A stretch of DNA of 17,611 nucleotides, taken from Opitutia bacterium UBA4654. GTDB lineage: Bacteria > Verrucomicrobiota > Verrucomicrobiia > Opitutales > Intestinicryptomonadaceae. This document shows, in pieces, positions 7,719-14,652 of this stretch. The number at the start of each line of letters is the position of its first letter. Positions within the stretch are counted from its first letter, which is position 1. The stretch covers positions 1,593 to 19,203 of the forward strand of contig DHMA01000155.1 of NCBI GenBank assembly GCA_002405555.1, given 5' to 3'. A model generated the notes under the pieces. That model had not been told where the DNA came from. It did not search any database and saw only the letters and a list, made by a program, of their open reading frames with translations. Both the position numbers and the translations under genes were made by a program.

Positions 7719-7747
7719 TTGACGAGTGAACAAGTGCTCTTTTTTAT
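7719..7747 (+). promoter_or_regulatory. sigma-70-like promoter of the shc-tetR operon
   Basis: TTGACG (7719-7724, 5/6) is separated by exactly 17 bases from TTTTAT (7742-7747, 4/6). Expected transcription start is near 7754, only about three bases before the shc ATG at 7757. This implies a leaderless or nearly leaderless mRNA, consistent with the absence of any Shine-Dalgarno. Operator O1 ends 7 bases before the -35. Confidence 0.6.
7724..7743. promoter_or_regulatory. degenerate second operator O2 overlapping the core promoter
   Basis: GAGTGAACAAGTGCTCTTTT matches O1 at 14 of 20 positions, with the left half at 8/10 (shared AGTGAACA). It covers the promoter spacer and touches both hexamers. 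Its centre is 32 bases from that of O1, about three helical turns, so two dimers would bind the same DNA face. The right half is weak, so this may be a half-site. Confidence 0.45.
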
Positions 7748-7756
7748 CCGCACGAT

Positions 7757-9721
7757 ATGGAAGAAAAATCGCACATACAAAAGGCGTCAGACTGGCTTTT
7801 CGAACGCCAACTCCCCGAAGGCTACTGGAACGCGCACCTCGAAACAAACTGCTGCATGGAGGCGCAGTGGCTGATGGCATGCAAATTCTGCGGAATCGAA
7901 AGCGCGAAAAACGCGGGAATCATAGAATACATTTTGAACTCGCAACGCCCCGACGGCAGCTGGGACGTCTACTACGGCGCGGAAAACGGCGACGTCAACA
8001 CGACGCTCGAATGCTACTACGCGCTGCGCATTTTCGGCTTCTCGAAGGACGACCCGCGCATGGCTGCGGCGCGTGAGTGGCTGCTTAAATACGAGTGGTA
8101 CAAGCACGTGAGGGTGTTCACAAAATACTGGCTCGCGCTGTTCGGCGAATGGGACTGGGCGAAAACGCCCGCGCTTCCGCCCGAAATAATCTACTTTCCG
8201 AAATGGTTTCCGTTCAACATATACCGCTTTGCGGCGTGGGCGCGGGCGACAATCATGCCGCTTTGCGTGGTGACGTCAAAGAAGCCCGTCAAGACGCTCG
8301 CGCCGGAGCTTAGAATAGACGAGCTTTTCCCCGTCGGGCGCGAAACCGCCTACGAAATGCGGAAAACCGACGACGGCGAAAAGTTTTCGACTAAAAAAAT
8401 ATTCCTCGCCGCCGACAAAATCTTCCATTTCTTCAACGACAAATCGGGCGACTCCGCCCTGCGCAAACGCGCAATCAAAGACGCCATGGACTGGATTATA
8501 GAGCATCAGGACGACGACGGCTTTTGGGGCGGGATCCAGCCGCCGTGGATTTACGGCATAATTGCGATGCACATTCTGGGCTATCCGCAAACGCAGGAAA
8601 ACATGGCAAAAGCCGTCAACGCCGTCAACCTGCACTGGACGGAACAGACGGAAAAAGGCACGCGCATAAAGGCGAGCGAAAGCCCCGTGTGGGACACAAT
8701 GCTTGCCGTAAACGCCCTGCTCGACGCCCGCGCGGACGTCTCCAACCCCCGACTTTCGAAAGCGGTGGACTACCTGCTCGAAAACGAAAACCGCTACTAC
8801 GGCGACTGGTCCGAAACCGTCGGGCGCGGCGTAGAGCCGAGCGGGTGGGCATTCCAGCGGGCAAACAAATTCTACCCCGACATCGACGACACCGCGGTCG
8901 CGATTGTCGCCCTATTGAAATACCGCGACGCCCTGCCGAAGTCCGACCCGCGCGGCGGGAAAATCACCGAGGCGGTCGGACGCGCCGCGAAGTGGATTGT
9001 CGCGATGCAGTCGAAAAACGGCGGCTGGGCGGCTTTCGACCGAGACAACACGACAGAGCTTGTTACAAAAATCCCGTTCTGCGACTTCGGCGAAGTGCTC
9101 GACCCGCCGAGCGTGGACGTCAGCGCGCACGTCGTGGAGGCCCTGCTCAAATGCGGCTATTCAAAAGACTGCGAGTGCGTCTCGCGCGGCATAAAATTCA
9201 TTCTCGACGAGCAGGAGGACGACGGCTCGTGGTTCGGACGCTGGGGAATCAACTATATCTACGGCACTTGGTGCGCGATGACCGCCCTCAAAGCCGCGGG
9301 CTTCGAGTACTCTTCGCCCGAAATCAAACGCGCGGCCGACTGGCTTGCGAGCAGGCAGAACCCCGACGGCGGCTGGGGCGAACGGGCTTCGACCTACATG
9401 CAGCCGCAGAGCAAAAGCGGCTCGACGGCGTCGCAGACGGCGTGGGCGTTGATTGCGCTGATGTCGTTCGACACCCCCTACGGCGAAAATATCCGCAGGG
9501 GCTTGGACTACCTCAAAAACACGCAGACCCCCGACGGCACTTGGATTGAAACCGAATACACGGGAACGGGTTTCCCCGGATACGGGCTGGGCGCGAAAGT
9601 CGATTTGCGCAACGGCGCGCCGCTTCCGCAAGGCAAGGAGCTGTCGCGCGGGTTCATGCTGCGCTACGGTTATTATTGCCATTACTTCCCGATTATGGCA
9701 CTCTCGCGCGAAATACAATGA
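7757..9721 (+). CDS. shc: squalene-hopene cyclase
   Basis: Encodes 654 residues; family members are about 630-680. Squalene-hopene cyclase folds squalene into hopene or hopanol on the inner membrane, the committed step of hopanoid synthesis. The catalytic DxDDTA motif is DIDDTA (375-380). Trp312, Phe366 and His458 fall where the Alicyclobacillus enzyme has active-site residues W312, F365 and H451. QW-type repeats are visible (GGWAAFDRD 422-430, DGSWFGRWGINYIYGTW 489-505, NPDGGWGE 535-542, TPDGTW 591-596). The C-terminus has GTGFPGYGLG plus an insert before QGKELSRGFMLRY, a form I recall from proteobacterial (HpnF-type) cyclases. The start at 7757 fits family N-termini but has no ribosome-binding site. 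The stop overlaps the TetR gene by 4 bases. No squalene-synthesis genes (hpnCDE) or other hpn genes are in the window. Confidence 0.93.
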   Translation: MEEKSHIQKASDWLFERQLPEGYWNAHLETNCCMEAQWLMACKFCGIESAKNAGIIEYILNSQRPDGSWDVYYGAENGDVNTTLECYYALRIFGFSKDDPRMAAAREWLLKYEWYKHVRVFTKYWLALFGEWDWAKTPALPPEIIYFPKWFPFNIYRFAAWARATIMPLCVVTSKKPVKTLAPELRIDELFPVGRETAYEMRKTDDGEKFSTKKIFLAADKIFHFFNDKSGDSALRKRAIKDAMDWIIEHQDDDGFWGGIQPPWIYGIIAMHILGYPQTQENMAKAVNAVNLHWTEQTEKGTRIKASESPVWDTMLAVNALLDARADVSNPRLSKAVDYLLENENRYYGDWSETVGRGVEPSGWAFQRANKFYPDIDDTAVAIVALLKYRDALPKSDPRGGKITEAVGRAAKWIVAMQSKNGGWAAFDRDNTTELVTKIPFCDFGEVLDPPSVDVSAHVVEALLKCGYSKDCECVSRGIKFILDEQEDDGSWFGRWGINYIYGTWCAMTALKAAGFEYSSPEIKRAADWLASRQNPDGGWGERASTYMQPQSKSGSTASQTAWALIALMSFDTPYGENIRRGLDYLKNTQTPDGTWIETEYTGTGFPGYGLGAKVDLRNGAPLPQGKELSRGFMLRYGYYCHYFPIMALSREIQ

Positions 9722-10299
9722 AGGACACGAAGGAAAAAATACTCGAAACGGCGTTCGCGCTGCTCGTAAAAAACGGCTACAACGGCGTTTCGATAGGCGA
9801 CATCACAAAGGCTCTCGACATCACCCGAAGCCTGCCGTACCGCTACTTTGCCTCCAAGCGCGACCTGCTCTTCGAGGCGTGCAAGCTCTACTACTACGAA
9901 CGCTTTTTCCCCGAAGGCTTCGATGCAGAAAAGGCGTCGCTCAAAGAGCTTATCGACGTTATTACGGCGAACATGGAGCGCATAATCTTCGGGCTGTCGC
10001 GCTCGCTCGGCAGGGAGCTTTCGGTGTTCGACTACAACGTAATGTACTTCGACGCCCTCCGCAACGAGCCGCGTTTCAAACGCTACATGCGCTCGAAAAT
10101 GCTCGAACTGCGGACAATCACGGAAAACGCAGTTAAAAATTCCGAAATAAAAAAGGGTATTTCCGTCGAATTTGTCGAACGCGTTTTCACCGATATTTGG
10201 AGCCGCTGCGCCCATGTGCAGGACAACGCGTCGAACCGCGTAAATCTTGCGCGAATCCTCGACGACATCGGCACATTCTACAAGCTCGTTTCGGCGTAG
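9718..10299 (+). CDS. TetR/AcrR-family transcriptional regulator
   Basis: Encodes 193 residues, normal for TetR-family dimeric repressors. The N-terminal DNA-binding domain is clear: ILETAFALLVKNGYNGVSIGDITKAL (helices 1-2, residues 8-33), recognition helix region DITRSLPYRYF (34-44) and the usual ASKRDLLFEA (45-54). The C-terminal ligand domain (about 60-193) is not recognisable beyond being helical, so the inducer is unknown. The ATG lies inside the stop of shc (ATGA), so the two are translationally coupled. With the perfect palindrome at 7692-7711 in front of shc, the simplest reading is an autoregulated operon in which this protein represses its own and shc expression. A different target elsewhere in the genome is possible. 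Confidence 0.88.
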   Translation: MKDTKEKILETAFALLVKNGYNGVSIGDITKALDITRSLPYRYFASKRDLLFEACKLYYYERFFPEGFDAEKASLKELIDVITANMERIIFGLSRSLGRELSVFDYNVMYFDALRNEPRFKRYMRSKMLELRTITENAVKNSEIKKGISVEFVERVFTDIWSRCAHVQDNASNRVNLARILDDIGTFYKLVSA

Positions 10300-10376
10300 C
10301 GCAAGCCGCGCCGAGAGCGGGCGGAACGAAACGCGCCCCGCCCCGCAGCCGCGGCGCGAAGCGTTTTGCCGAAACA

Positions 10377-10449
10377 AAAAAATCCGCAACCTACCTTTCT
10401 TTACCCGTCCCGTTTTCGGGCGCGGTTCGCAGGCGGTTGCGGATTTTTT
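10377..10449. terminator. bidirectional terminator with long structured loop between tetR and the nudix-pyrE gene
   Basis: AAAAAATCCGCAACC (10377-10391) is perfectly complementary to GGTTGCGGATTTTTT (10435-10449), a 15-bp stem. On the plus strand the stem ends in six T, and on the minus strand in seven. It therefore serves both convergent genes: tetR ends at 10299 and pyrE ends at 10460. The 43-base loop contains a nested CCCG-TTTT-CGGG hairpin (10409-10420), making it much larger than a typical terminator loop. The 10300-10375 segment also has self-complementary GC-rich arms. Confidence 0.75.
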
Positions 10450-10459
10450 GCGCGTTTTT

Positions 10460-11533
10460 CTACGAGCCTGGGTGGCACGCGGGAATCGACGCAAGCTCGG
10501 CGGGAACCGCGTCGGGCGCGTAGGTCGGGAACGAAAATTCAAGGAGGCTCACGCAGGGCACTTCGAACTTCGCCTTGCCCTCGCTTCTATCGACAAGAAC
10601 CGCGACCGCCGCGGGCTTGCCGCCGTTCGCCTTGACGATGTCGATGCATTCCTGAACGCGTCCGCCGCGCGTGATTACGTCTTCCACAATCAGGATTTTC
10701 TCGCCGTCGCCGATTTTGAAGTTGCGGCGCAGAACGAGGTTGCCGTCCTGCTTTTCCGCGAAGATGAAACGCTTGCCGAGCTGTCTTGCGACTTCCTGCC
10801 CGAGCACAAGCCCGCCCATCGCGGGGGCGAGAACGGTGTCGCATTCAACGCCCGCGAGTTTCTTTGCGAGCATTGCCACAAGCTCCGACACTCTGTCCAT
10901 GTGCTCGCAAACGCGCGCGCACTGGAAGAAATGTCCGCTGTGGAGGCCGCTGCGGAGGATAAAGTGCCCCTCCATGAGCGCGCCGGTGTCCCTGAATATT
11001 TTGAGAATTTTTTCGTTGTCGTTCATAGGTTTTATAGTCTGTTCGAAAGTCCATGAGAGTTCGCCCGCCCGCGAGCAGTCGGCGCGGAGAACCGCTATGC
11101 CGCCGTCGCAGAATTTTTCGCGGACGTCCCAGAGAAGTTTTTTGTCGGTTTCGGGAATTTTTATTTTTCCGCCCCGAATTTCGGAGTAGTCGAAAAACGC
11201 GAAGCCGCCCTCGCAGATGTCGGGCGGGAGCTTTTCGAGACGCTTTTTGCACTCGAAAAGGAACATCAGCCAGTGCGCGCTGCCCTCGTAGCCGCGCTCG
11301 CTCGTCATCGAGAACAGGTGGAGGTCGGACGCCTCCAATTCAAGCCCGATTTCCTCGCGCGTTTCGCGGATTGCGCATTCGAACGGCGACTCGCCGTCCG
11401 CCATTTCGAGCTTGCCGCCAATCGGGCTCCAGCAGTCTTTGTTCGGCTCCTTCGCGCGGCGGATAAGCAGGAACTTTCCGTCCGCATTTCGGACGAAAAC
11501 AAGCACGCTGATTTTAAACGGAAGCTTCTCCAT
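10460..11533 (-). CDS. pyrE: Nudix hydrolase - orotate phosphoribosyltransferase fusion
   Basis: One 357-residue frame holds two complete domains. Residues 1-168 are a Nudix hydrolase: WSPIGGKLEMADGESPFECA (35-54) followed by RETREEIGL (56-64), the catalytic REUxEExGU half of the Nudix box, with a loop two residues longer than the canonical box. Residues 170-357 are an orotate phosphoribosyltransferase (orotate + PRPP to OMP, pyrimidine synthesis). It has the PRPP-binding motif ILIVEDVITRGG (280-291) and the EKQDGNLVLRRNF flexible-loop region (260-272), a form I recall from the Thermus-type PyrE subfamily. Each part has normal stand-alone length. There is no stop between them and no Shine-Dalgarno before Met170. 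The start at 11533 lies 8 bases after the purU stop, giving a dapL-purU-pyrE operon. The Nudix substrate is unknown. Confidence 0.85.
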   Translation of the reverse strand: MEKLPFKISVLVFVRNADGKFLLIRRAKEPNKDCWSPIGGKLEMADGESPFECAIRETREEIGLELEASDLHLFSMTSERGYEGSAHWLMFLFECKKRLEKLPPDICEGGFAFFDYSEIRGGKIKIPETDKKLLWDVREKFCDGGIAVLRADCSRAGELSWTFEQTIKPMNDNEKILKIFRDTGALMEGHFILRSGLHSGHFFQCARVCEHMDRVSELVAMLAKKLAGVECDTVLAPAMGGLVLGQEVARQLGKRFIFAEKQDGNLVLRRNFKIGDGEKILIVEDVITRGGRVQECIDIVKANGGKPAAVAVLVDRSEGKAKFEVPCVSLLEFSFPTYAPDAVPAELASIPACHPGS

Positions 11534-11541
11534 TTCGAAAA

Positions 11542-12393
11542 TCAGTCGAAGATTACGGTCTTGTTTTTGTAGGCGAGAATGCGCCCCTCGATGTGCCACC
11601 TTACGGCGTCGGCGAGAACCGAGCGTTCAAGCTCGCGCCCCTTGCGCATCAAATCCTCCACGCTGTTGCGGTGGTTGACGGGCGCTACCGACTGCGCGAT
11701 AATCGGGCCTTCGTCCAAATCCTTCGTGGCGTAGTGCGCGGTTGCGCCTATGAGCTTTACGCCGCGGGCGTACGCCTTGTGGTAGGGCTTTGCGCCGGCG
11801 AACGCGGGCAGGAAGCTGTGGTGGATATTGATGACGGGGCACCCCACGTTGTCGATGAAATCGCCGCTTAGAATCTGCATGTAGCGCGCCATCACGACAA
11901 GCTCCGCACCGCTCTCGCGGATTATCCGCATTTGCTCGGCTTCGGTTTCGGGCTTTGTCTCCTTGGAAATCGGGGTGTAGTGGAATTTCAGCCCGAACAT
12001 TTCGCTCATTTCGCGCAAGTCCTCGTGGTTCGAGATTACGCAGGCGATGTCGCAGTGAAGCTCGCCGGAGCGGCAGCGCAAAATTATGTCGCTGAAACAG
12101 TGCTCGAACTTCGAGACCATCACCGCGATTTTCGGGCGCACCGACGACTTCTGAACCGACGCCTCCATTTCCAAATCCGACGCGGCGAAGTCCCTGAACA
12201 GGCGCATTTCCTCGTCTACGTCGCCCGCGGGAATCCACTCGACGCGCTGGAAGAAAATGCCCTCCTGACGGTCTCGGTGCTGGTCGGCGTGGAGAATGTT
12301 TCCGCCGCGGGCGTAAATCCAGCCCGACACGCGGGCGACTATGCCCGCGCGGTCGTGGCCGTGCAACAATGCAACAATTCTTTCTTCTGACAT
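11542..12393 (-). CDS. purU: formyltetrahydrofolate deformylase
   Basis: Encodes 283 residues, matching PurU (about 280). An N-terminal ACT-type regulatory domain (residues 1-80, ALLHGHDRAGIVARVSGWIY) precedes a formyl-transferase catalytic domain (about 87-283). The family signature is present: NIHHSFLPAFAGAKPYHKAY (189-208), GATAHYATKDLDEGPII (216-232). Asn189, His191 and Asp227 are in the positions of the catalytic triad. The cytosolic enzyme hydrolyses 10-formyl-THF to THF and formate, balancing one-carbon pools and feeding formate-dependent purine synthesis. The gene lies 54 bases after dapL and 8 before the nudix-pyrE gene on the same strand. There is no Shine-Dalgarno before the ATG. 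GAR-transformylase homologues lack the ACT domain, so PurU is the better call. Confidence 0.93.
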   Translation of the reverse strand: MSEERIVALLHGHDRAGIVARVSGWIYARGGNILHADQHRDRQEGIFFQRVEWIPAGDVDEEMRLFRDFAASDLEMEASVQKSSVRPKIAVMVSKFEHCFSDIILRCRSGELHCDIACVISNHEDLREMSEMFGLKFHYTPISKETKPETEAEQMRIIRESGAELVVMARYMQILSGDFIDNVGCPVINIHHSFLPAFAGAKPYHKAYARGVKLIGATAHYATKDLDEGPIIAQSVAPVNHRNSVEDLMRKGRELERSVLADAVRWHIEGRILAYKNKTVIFD

Positions 12394-12414
12394 ATCACTA
12401 AACTTGCTTGCGCG

Positions 12415-12435
12415 GCGCGCGGACTTTGCGCGCGC
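12415..12435 (-). repeat. GC-rich hairpin between dapL and purU
   Basis: GCGCGCG (12415-12421) and CGCGCGC (12429-12435) form a 7-bp all-GC stem around a 7-base loop in the 54-base dapL-purU gap. No T run follows on the minus strand, so it is not a terminator. It may stabilise or process the polycistronic message. Alternating GC makes chance pairing easy here. Confidence 0.3.
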
Positions 12436-12447
12436 GGCGCGGTTGTG

Positions 12448-13692
12448 TTAAAACTCGAATTTCGAGCGTCCCATGCGGCGGGCGATTTCCTCTACCACCG
12501 CCTTTTCGGCGTCCTCTCCGTGCGCTTCGAAAGTTACGGAGAAGCGGACAAACGCGCCCGCGTCGTCCCACGGAACGGTGCTGATGAGGTGCTCCGAAAT
12601 CATCCACTGCGAGAAGTCCTCGCCCGTCTTGAACTCTGTGCGCGAGCCGTCGGGCTGGATTGCCGCCTTGGGCGCGGGCATGTAGAGGAAGAATCCCGCC
12701 TTGGGCTTGCGCGGCGAGAAGCCGAGGTTTTTGAGAACGCCGACAAGCAAATCCATTCTGCGCGAGTACTTGGCGGCAATCGCGCGGGTTATCGACGGAT
12801 TTTCAAGACCCTTTGCCGCCGCGAGCTGAATGCCGAGGAACTGCCCCGAATCCGTATTGTCCTTGACGTCGCCGTACGCCTTTACGATTAGCGGGTTTCC
12901 GCAGACCCAGCCGATGCGCCAGCCCGTCATGTTGTGGCTTTTCGAAAGCGAGTGAAGCTCTACCGCGACGTCCTTCGCGCCCTCAATTTGGAGAATCGAC
13001 AGCGCGTGGCCGTCGAACGTAAGCGACGCGTACGCGGCGTCGGAAATCACTATAATGTTGTTGCGCTTTGCAAACGCCACAAGCTTTTCGAAAAATTCGC
13101 GCGTGGCGCTCGCGCCCGTCGGGTTGTTGGGGTAGTTTACGACAATCGCCTTGGCGCGTTTGAGAACGTCGGCGGGAATCGAATCAAGGTCGGGCAGGAA
13201 GCTGTTTTCCGCCGAAAGTTTGAGGTTGTAGACTTCGCCGCCGAGGTATTTTGCGTGCGTGCCGAAAACGGGATAGCCCGGGGTCGTCATGATGACGACG
13301 TCGCCGGGGTTCACAAAGCAGTTCGGCAGAATGCTGAGGGCGGCTTTCGAGCCTATCGAGTGGAGAATTTCGGTGTCGGGGTCAAGCTCGACGCCGAAGA
13401 CCGCCTTCATGTATCCCGCGGCGGCAACCTTGAAGTCGCGCCCGCCGTTGTCGGCATAGCCCCTGTTGGCGGGGTCTTTCGCGGCGGCGTAGAGGGCTTC
13501 GACCACTTCGGGGAAAGCCATTTCGTCGGGCTCGCCAACGCCCATGTCGATAAGCGCGACGTCGGGCTTTGCCGCCTTTGCGGCGCGCTTTGCGCGTTTG
13601 ATTTTCTCGAACTTGTAGATGGCATTGCTTTTGCCGTAGTTCGCGCCGCCGATTCTTTCGGCGAAGAGGTTTTGAATGTATGAGTCGCTCAT
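12448..13692 (-). CDS. dapL: LL-diaminopimelate aminotransferase (DapL2-type)
   Basis: Encodes 414 residues of a fold-type I PLP aminotransferase. The PLP Schiff-base lysine is Lys251 in HSLSKSHNMTGWRIGW. YPNNPTG (187-193), Asp218 and Tyr221 (SDAAY) and Arg259 are the usual cofactor-binding residues. The N-terminus (YIQNLFAERIGG, then YKFEKIKRAKRAA) and the GYADNGG and VKDNTDSGQF segments match what I recall of proteins annotated as DapL2-type LL-diaminopimelate aminotransferase. That enzyme converts tetrahydrodipicolinate directly to LL-DAP for lysine and peptidoglycan. Verrucomicrobia are known to use the DapL route. A general aspartate-type aminotransferase cannot be fully excluded. It is the first gene of a minus-strand operon with purU and nudix-pyrE, and is divergent from panC. 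Confidence 0.8.
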   Translation of the reverse strand: MSDSYIQNLFAERIGGANYGKSNAIYKFEKIKRAKRAAKAAKPDVALIDMGVGEPDEMAFPEVVEALYAAAKDPANRGYADNGGRDFKVAAAGYMKAVFGVELDPDTEILHSIGSKAALSILPNCFVNPGDVVIMTTPGYPVFGTHAKYLGGEVYNLKLSAENSFLPDLDSIPADVLKRAKAIVVNYPNNPTGASATREFFEKLVAFAKRNNIIVISDAAYASLTFDGHALSILQIEGAKDVAVELHSLSKSHNMTGWRIGWVCGNPLIVKAYGDVKDNTDSGQFLGIQLAAAKGLENPSITRAIAAKYSRRMDLLVGVLKNLGFSPRKPKAGFFLYMPAPKAAIQPDGSRTEFKTGEDFSQWMISEHLISTVPWDDAGAFVRFSVTFEAHGEDAEKAVVEEIARRMGRSKFEF

Positions 13693-13775
13693 TGAATCCG
13701 TCTTGTTTTTAATGGGTTGATTTTTTTAAAAAAGTGTCAAGTATGAAAGGAAATAAGAGAGAAAGACTAAAATCA
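13693..13775. promoter_or_regulatory. AT-rich divergent promoter region between dapL and panC
   Basis: This 83-base gap is much more AT-rich than its surroundings and must drive two divergent operons. On the minus strand it contains a perfect TTGACA (13740-13735) but no well-spaced -10; CATTAA lies 20 bases on. On the plus strand TTGATT (13717-13722) is followed after 19 bases by TATGAA. Neither assignment is firm. Confidence 0.4.
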
Positions 13776-14615
13776 ATGAAAATAATAAGCTCTCCCAAAG
13801 AAATGAAGGAATTTTCCGCGAACGCGAAAGCCGCAGGCAAAAAAATCGCGCTCGTACCCACCATGGGCGCACTGCACGACGGGCATTTGAGCCTCATCGA
13901 CAAGGCGAAATCGCTGGCGGACGTAGTGGTCGTGTCGGTTTTCGTCAACCCCACGCAGTTCGGACCGAACGAAGACTACGACAAATACCCGCGCCAGCTC
14001 GAAGCCGACGTCGCAAAATGCGAAGAACACTCCGCCGACGTCGTCTTCGCGCCCTCCCCCGCCGACATCTACGCGCCCGACGCCTCCACATTCGTCTCGG
14101 AAGAGCAGATAAGCCAAAACCTCTGCGGCAAAAGCCGCCCCAAACACTTCCGCGGCGTGACGACGGTTGTAAGCATTCTCTTCAACATAGTAAAGCCCGA
14201 CTTCGGCGTTTTCGGCGAAAAGGACGCCCAGCAGGTCTCCATCATCGAAAGAATGGTGCGCGACCTCTTCATGGACGTCGAAATCGTCCGCGCCCCGATT
14301 GTCCGCGAACAGAGCGGACTCGCCCTAAGCTCGCGCAACAAATACATGACGCAGGCGGAGCGCGACGGCGCAACGCGAATCAGGAAATCGCTGCTGGCGG
14401 GCAAGGCGCTCGTTGACGAGGGCTGCACGAACATCGACAGGGTGAAGGCGCTTGTCATCAACACGCTGGCAGACCCCAAGACGCGCATAATCTATGTGGA
14501 AATTGTGGACGCCAAAACGTCGCTGCCCGTTTCGGAGCTTGCGAAAGGCAAGTGCCGAATCTCGCTCGCGGTCTGGTACGGACAGACGCGCCTCATAGAC
14601 AACATCGTGGTTTAG
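13776..14615 (+). CDS. panC: pantothenate synthetase
   Basis: Encodes 279 residues from the ATG at 13776; E. coli PanC has 283. The enzyme joins pantoate and beta-alanine using ATP to make pantothenate for coenzyme A. Visible motifs are PTMGALHDGHLSL (28-40) with the HIGH-type nucleotide-binding signature HDGH, NPTQFGPNEDYDKYPR (58-73), FGEKDAQQ (146-153) and LSSRN (184-188). All are intact. The frame extends upstream to a GTG at 13734 and an ATG at 13743, but MKIISSPKEM is the normal family N-terminus, and an A/G-rich tract precedes it. It is the first gene of a plus-strand series and is followed after 37 bases by nadB. Confidence 0.95.
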   Translation: MKIISSPKEMKEFSANAKAAGKKIALVPTMGALHDGHLSLIDKAKSLADVVVVSVFVNPTQFGPNEDYDKYPRQLEADVAKCEEHSADVVFAPSPADIYAPDASTFVSEEQISQNLCGKSRPKHFRGVTTVVSILFNIVKPDFGVFGEKDAQQVSIIERMVRDLFMDVEIVRAPIVREQSGLALSSRNKYMTQAERDGATRIRKSLLAGKALVDEGCTNIDRVKALVINTLADPKTRIIYVEIVDAKTSLPVSELAKGKCRISLAVWYGQTRLIDNIVV

Positions 14616-14652
14616 CGGAAACAACAACACTTTACACATCAGCAAAACAAAT

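Noticed and set aside
10460..11026. Separate pyrE gene starting at Met170 of the fusion
   Set aside because: No stop separates the domains and no ribosome-binding site precedes this Met. It remains possible as an internal start but is not supported by the sequence.
13734..13775. Longer panC start (GTG at 13734 or ATG at 13743)
   Set aside because: PanC proteins normally begin close to the MKIISSPKEM segment, and the added residues (SMKGNKRERLKS) look like untranslated leader.
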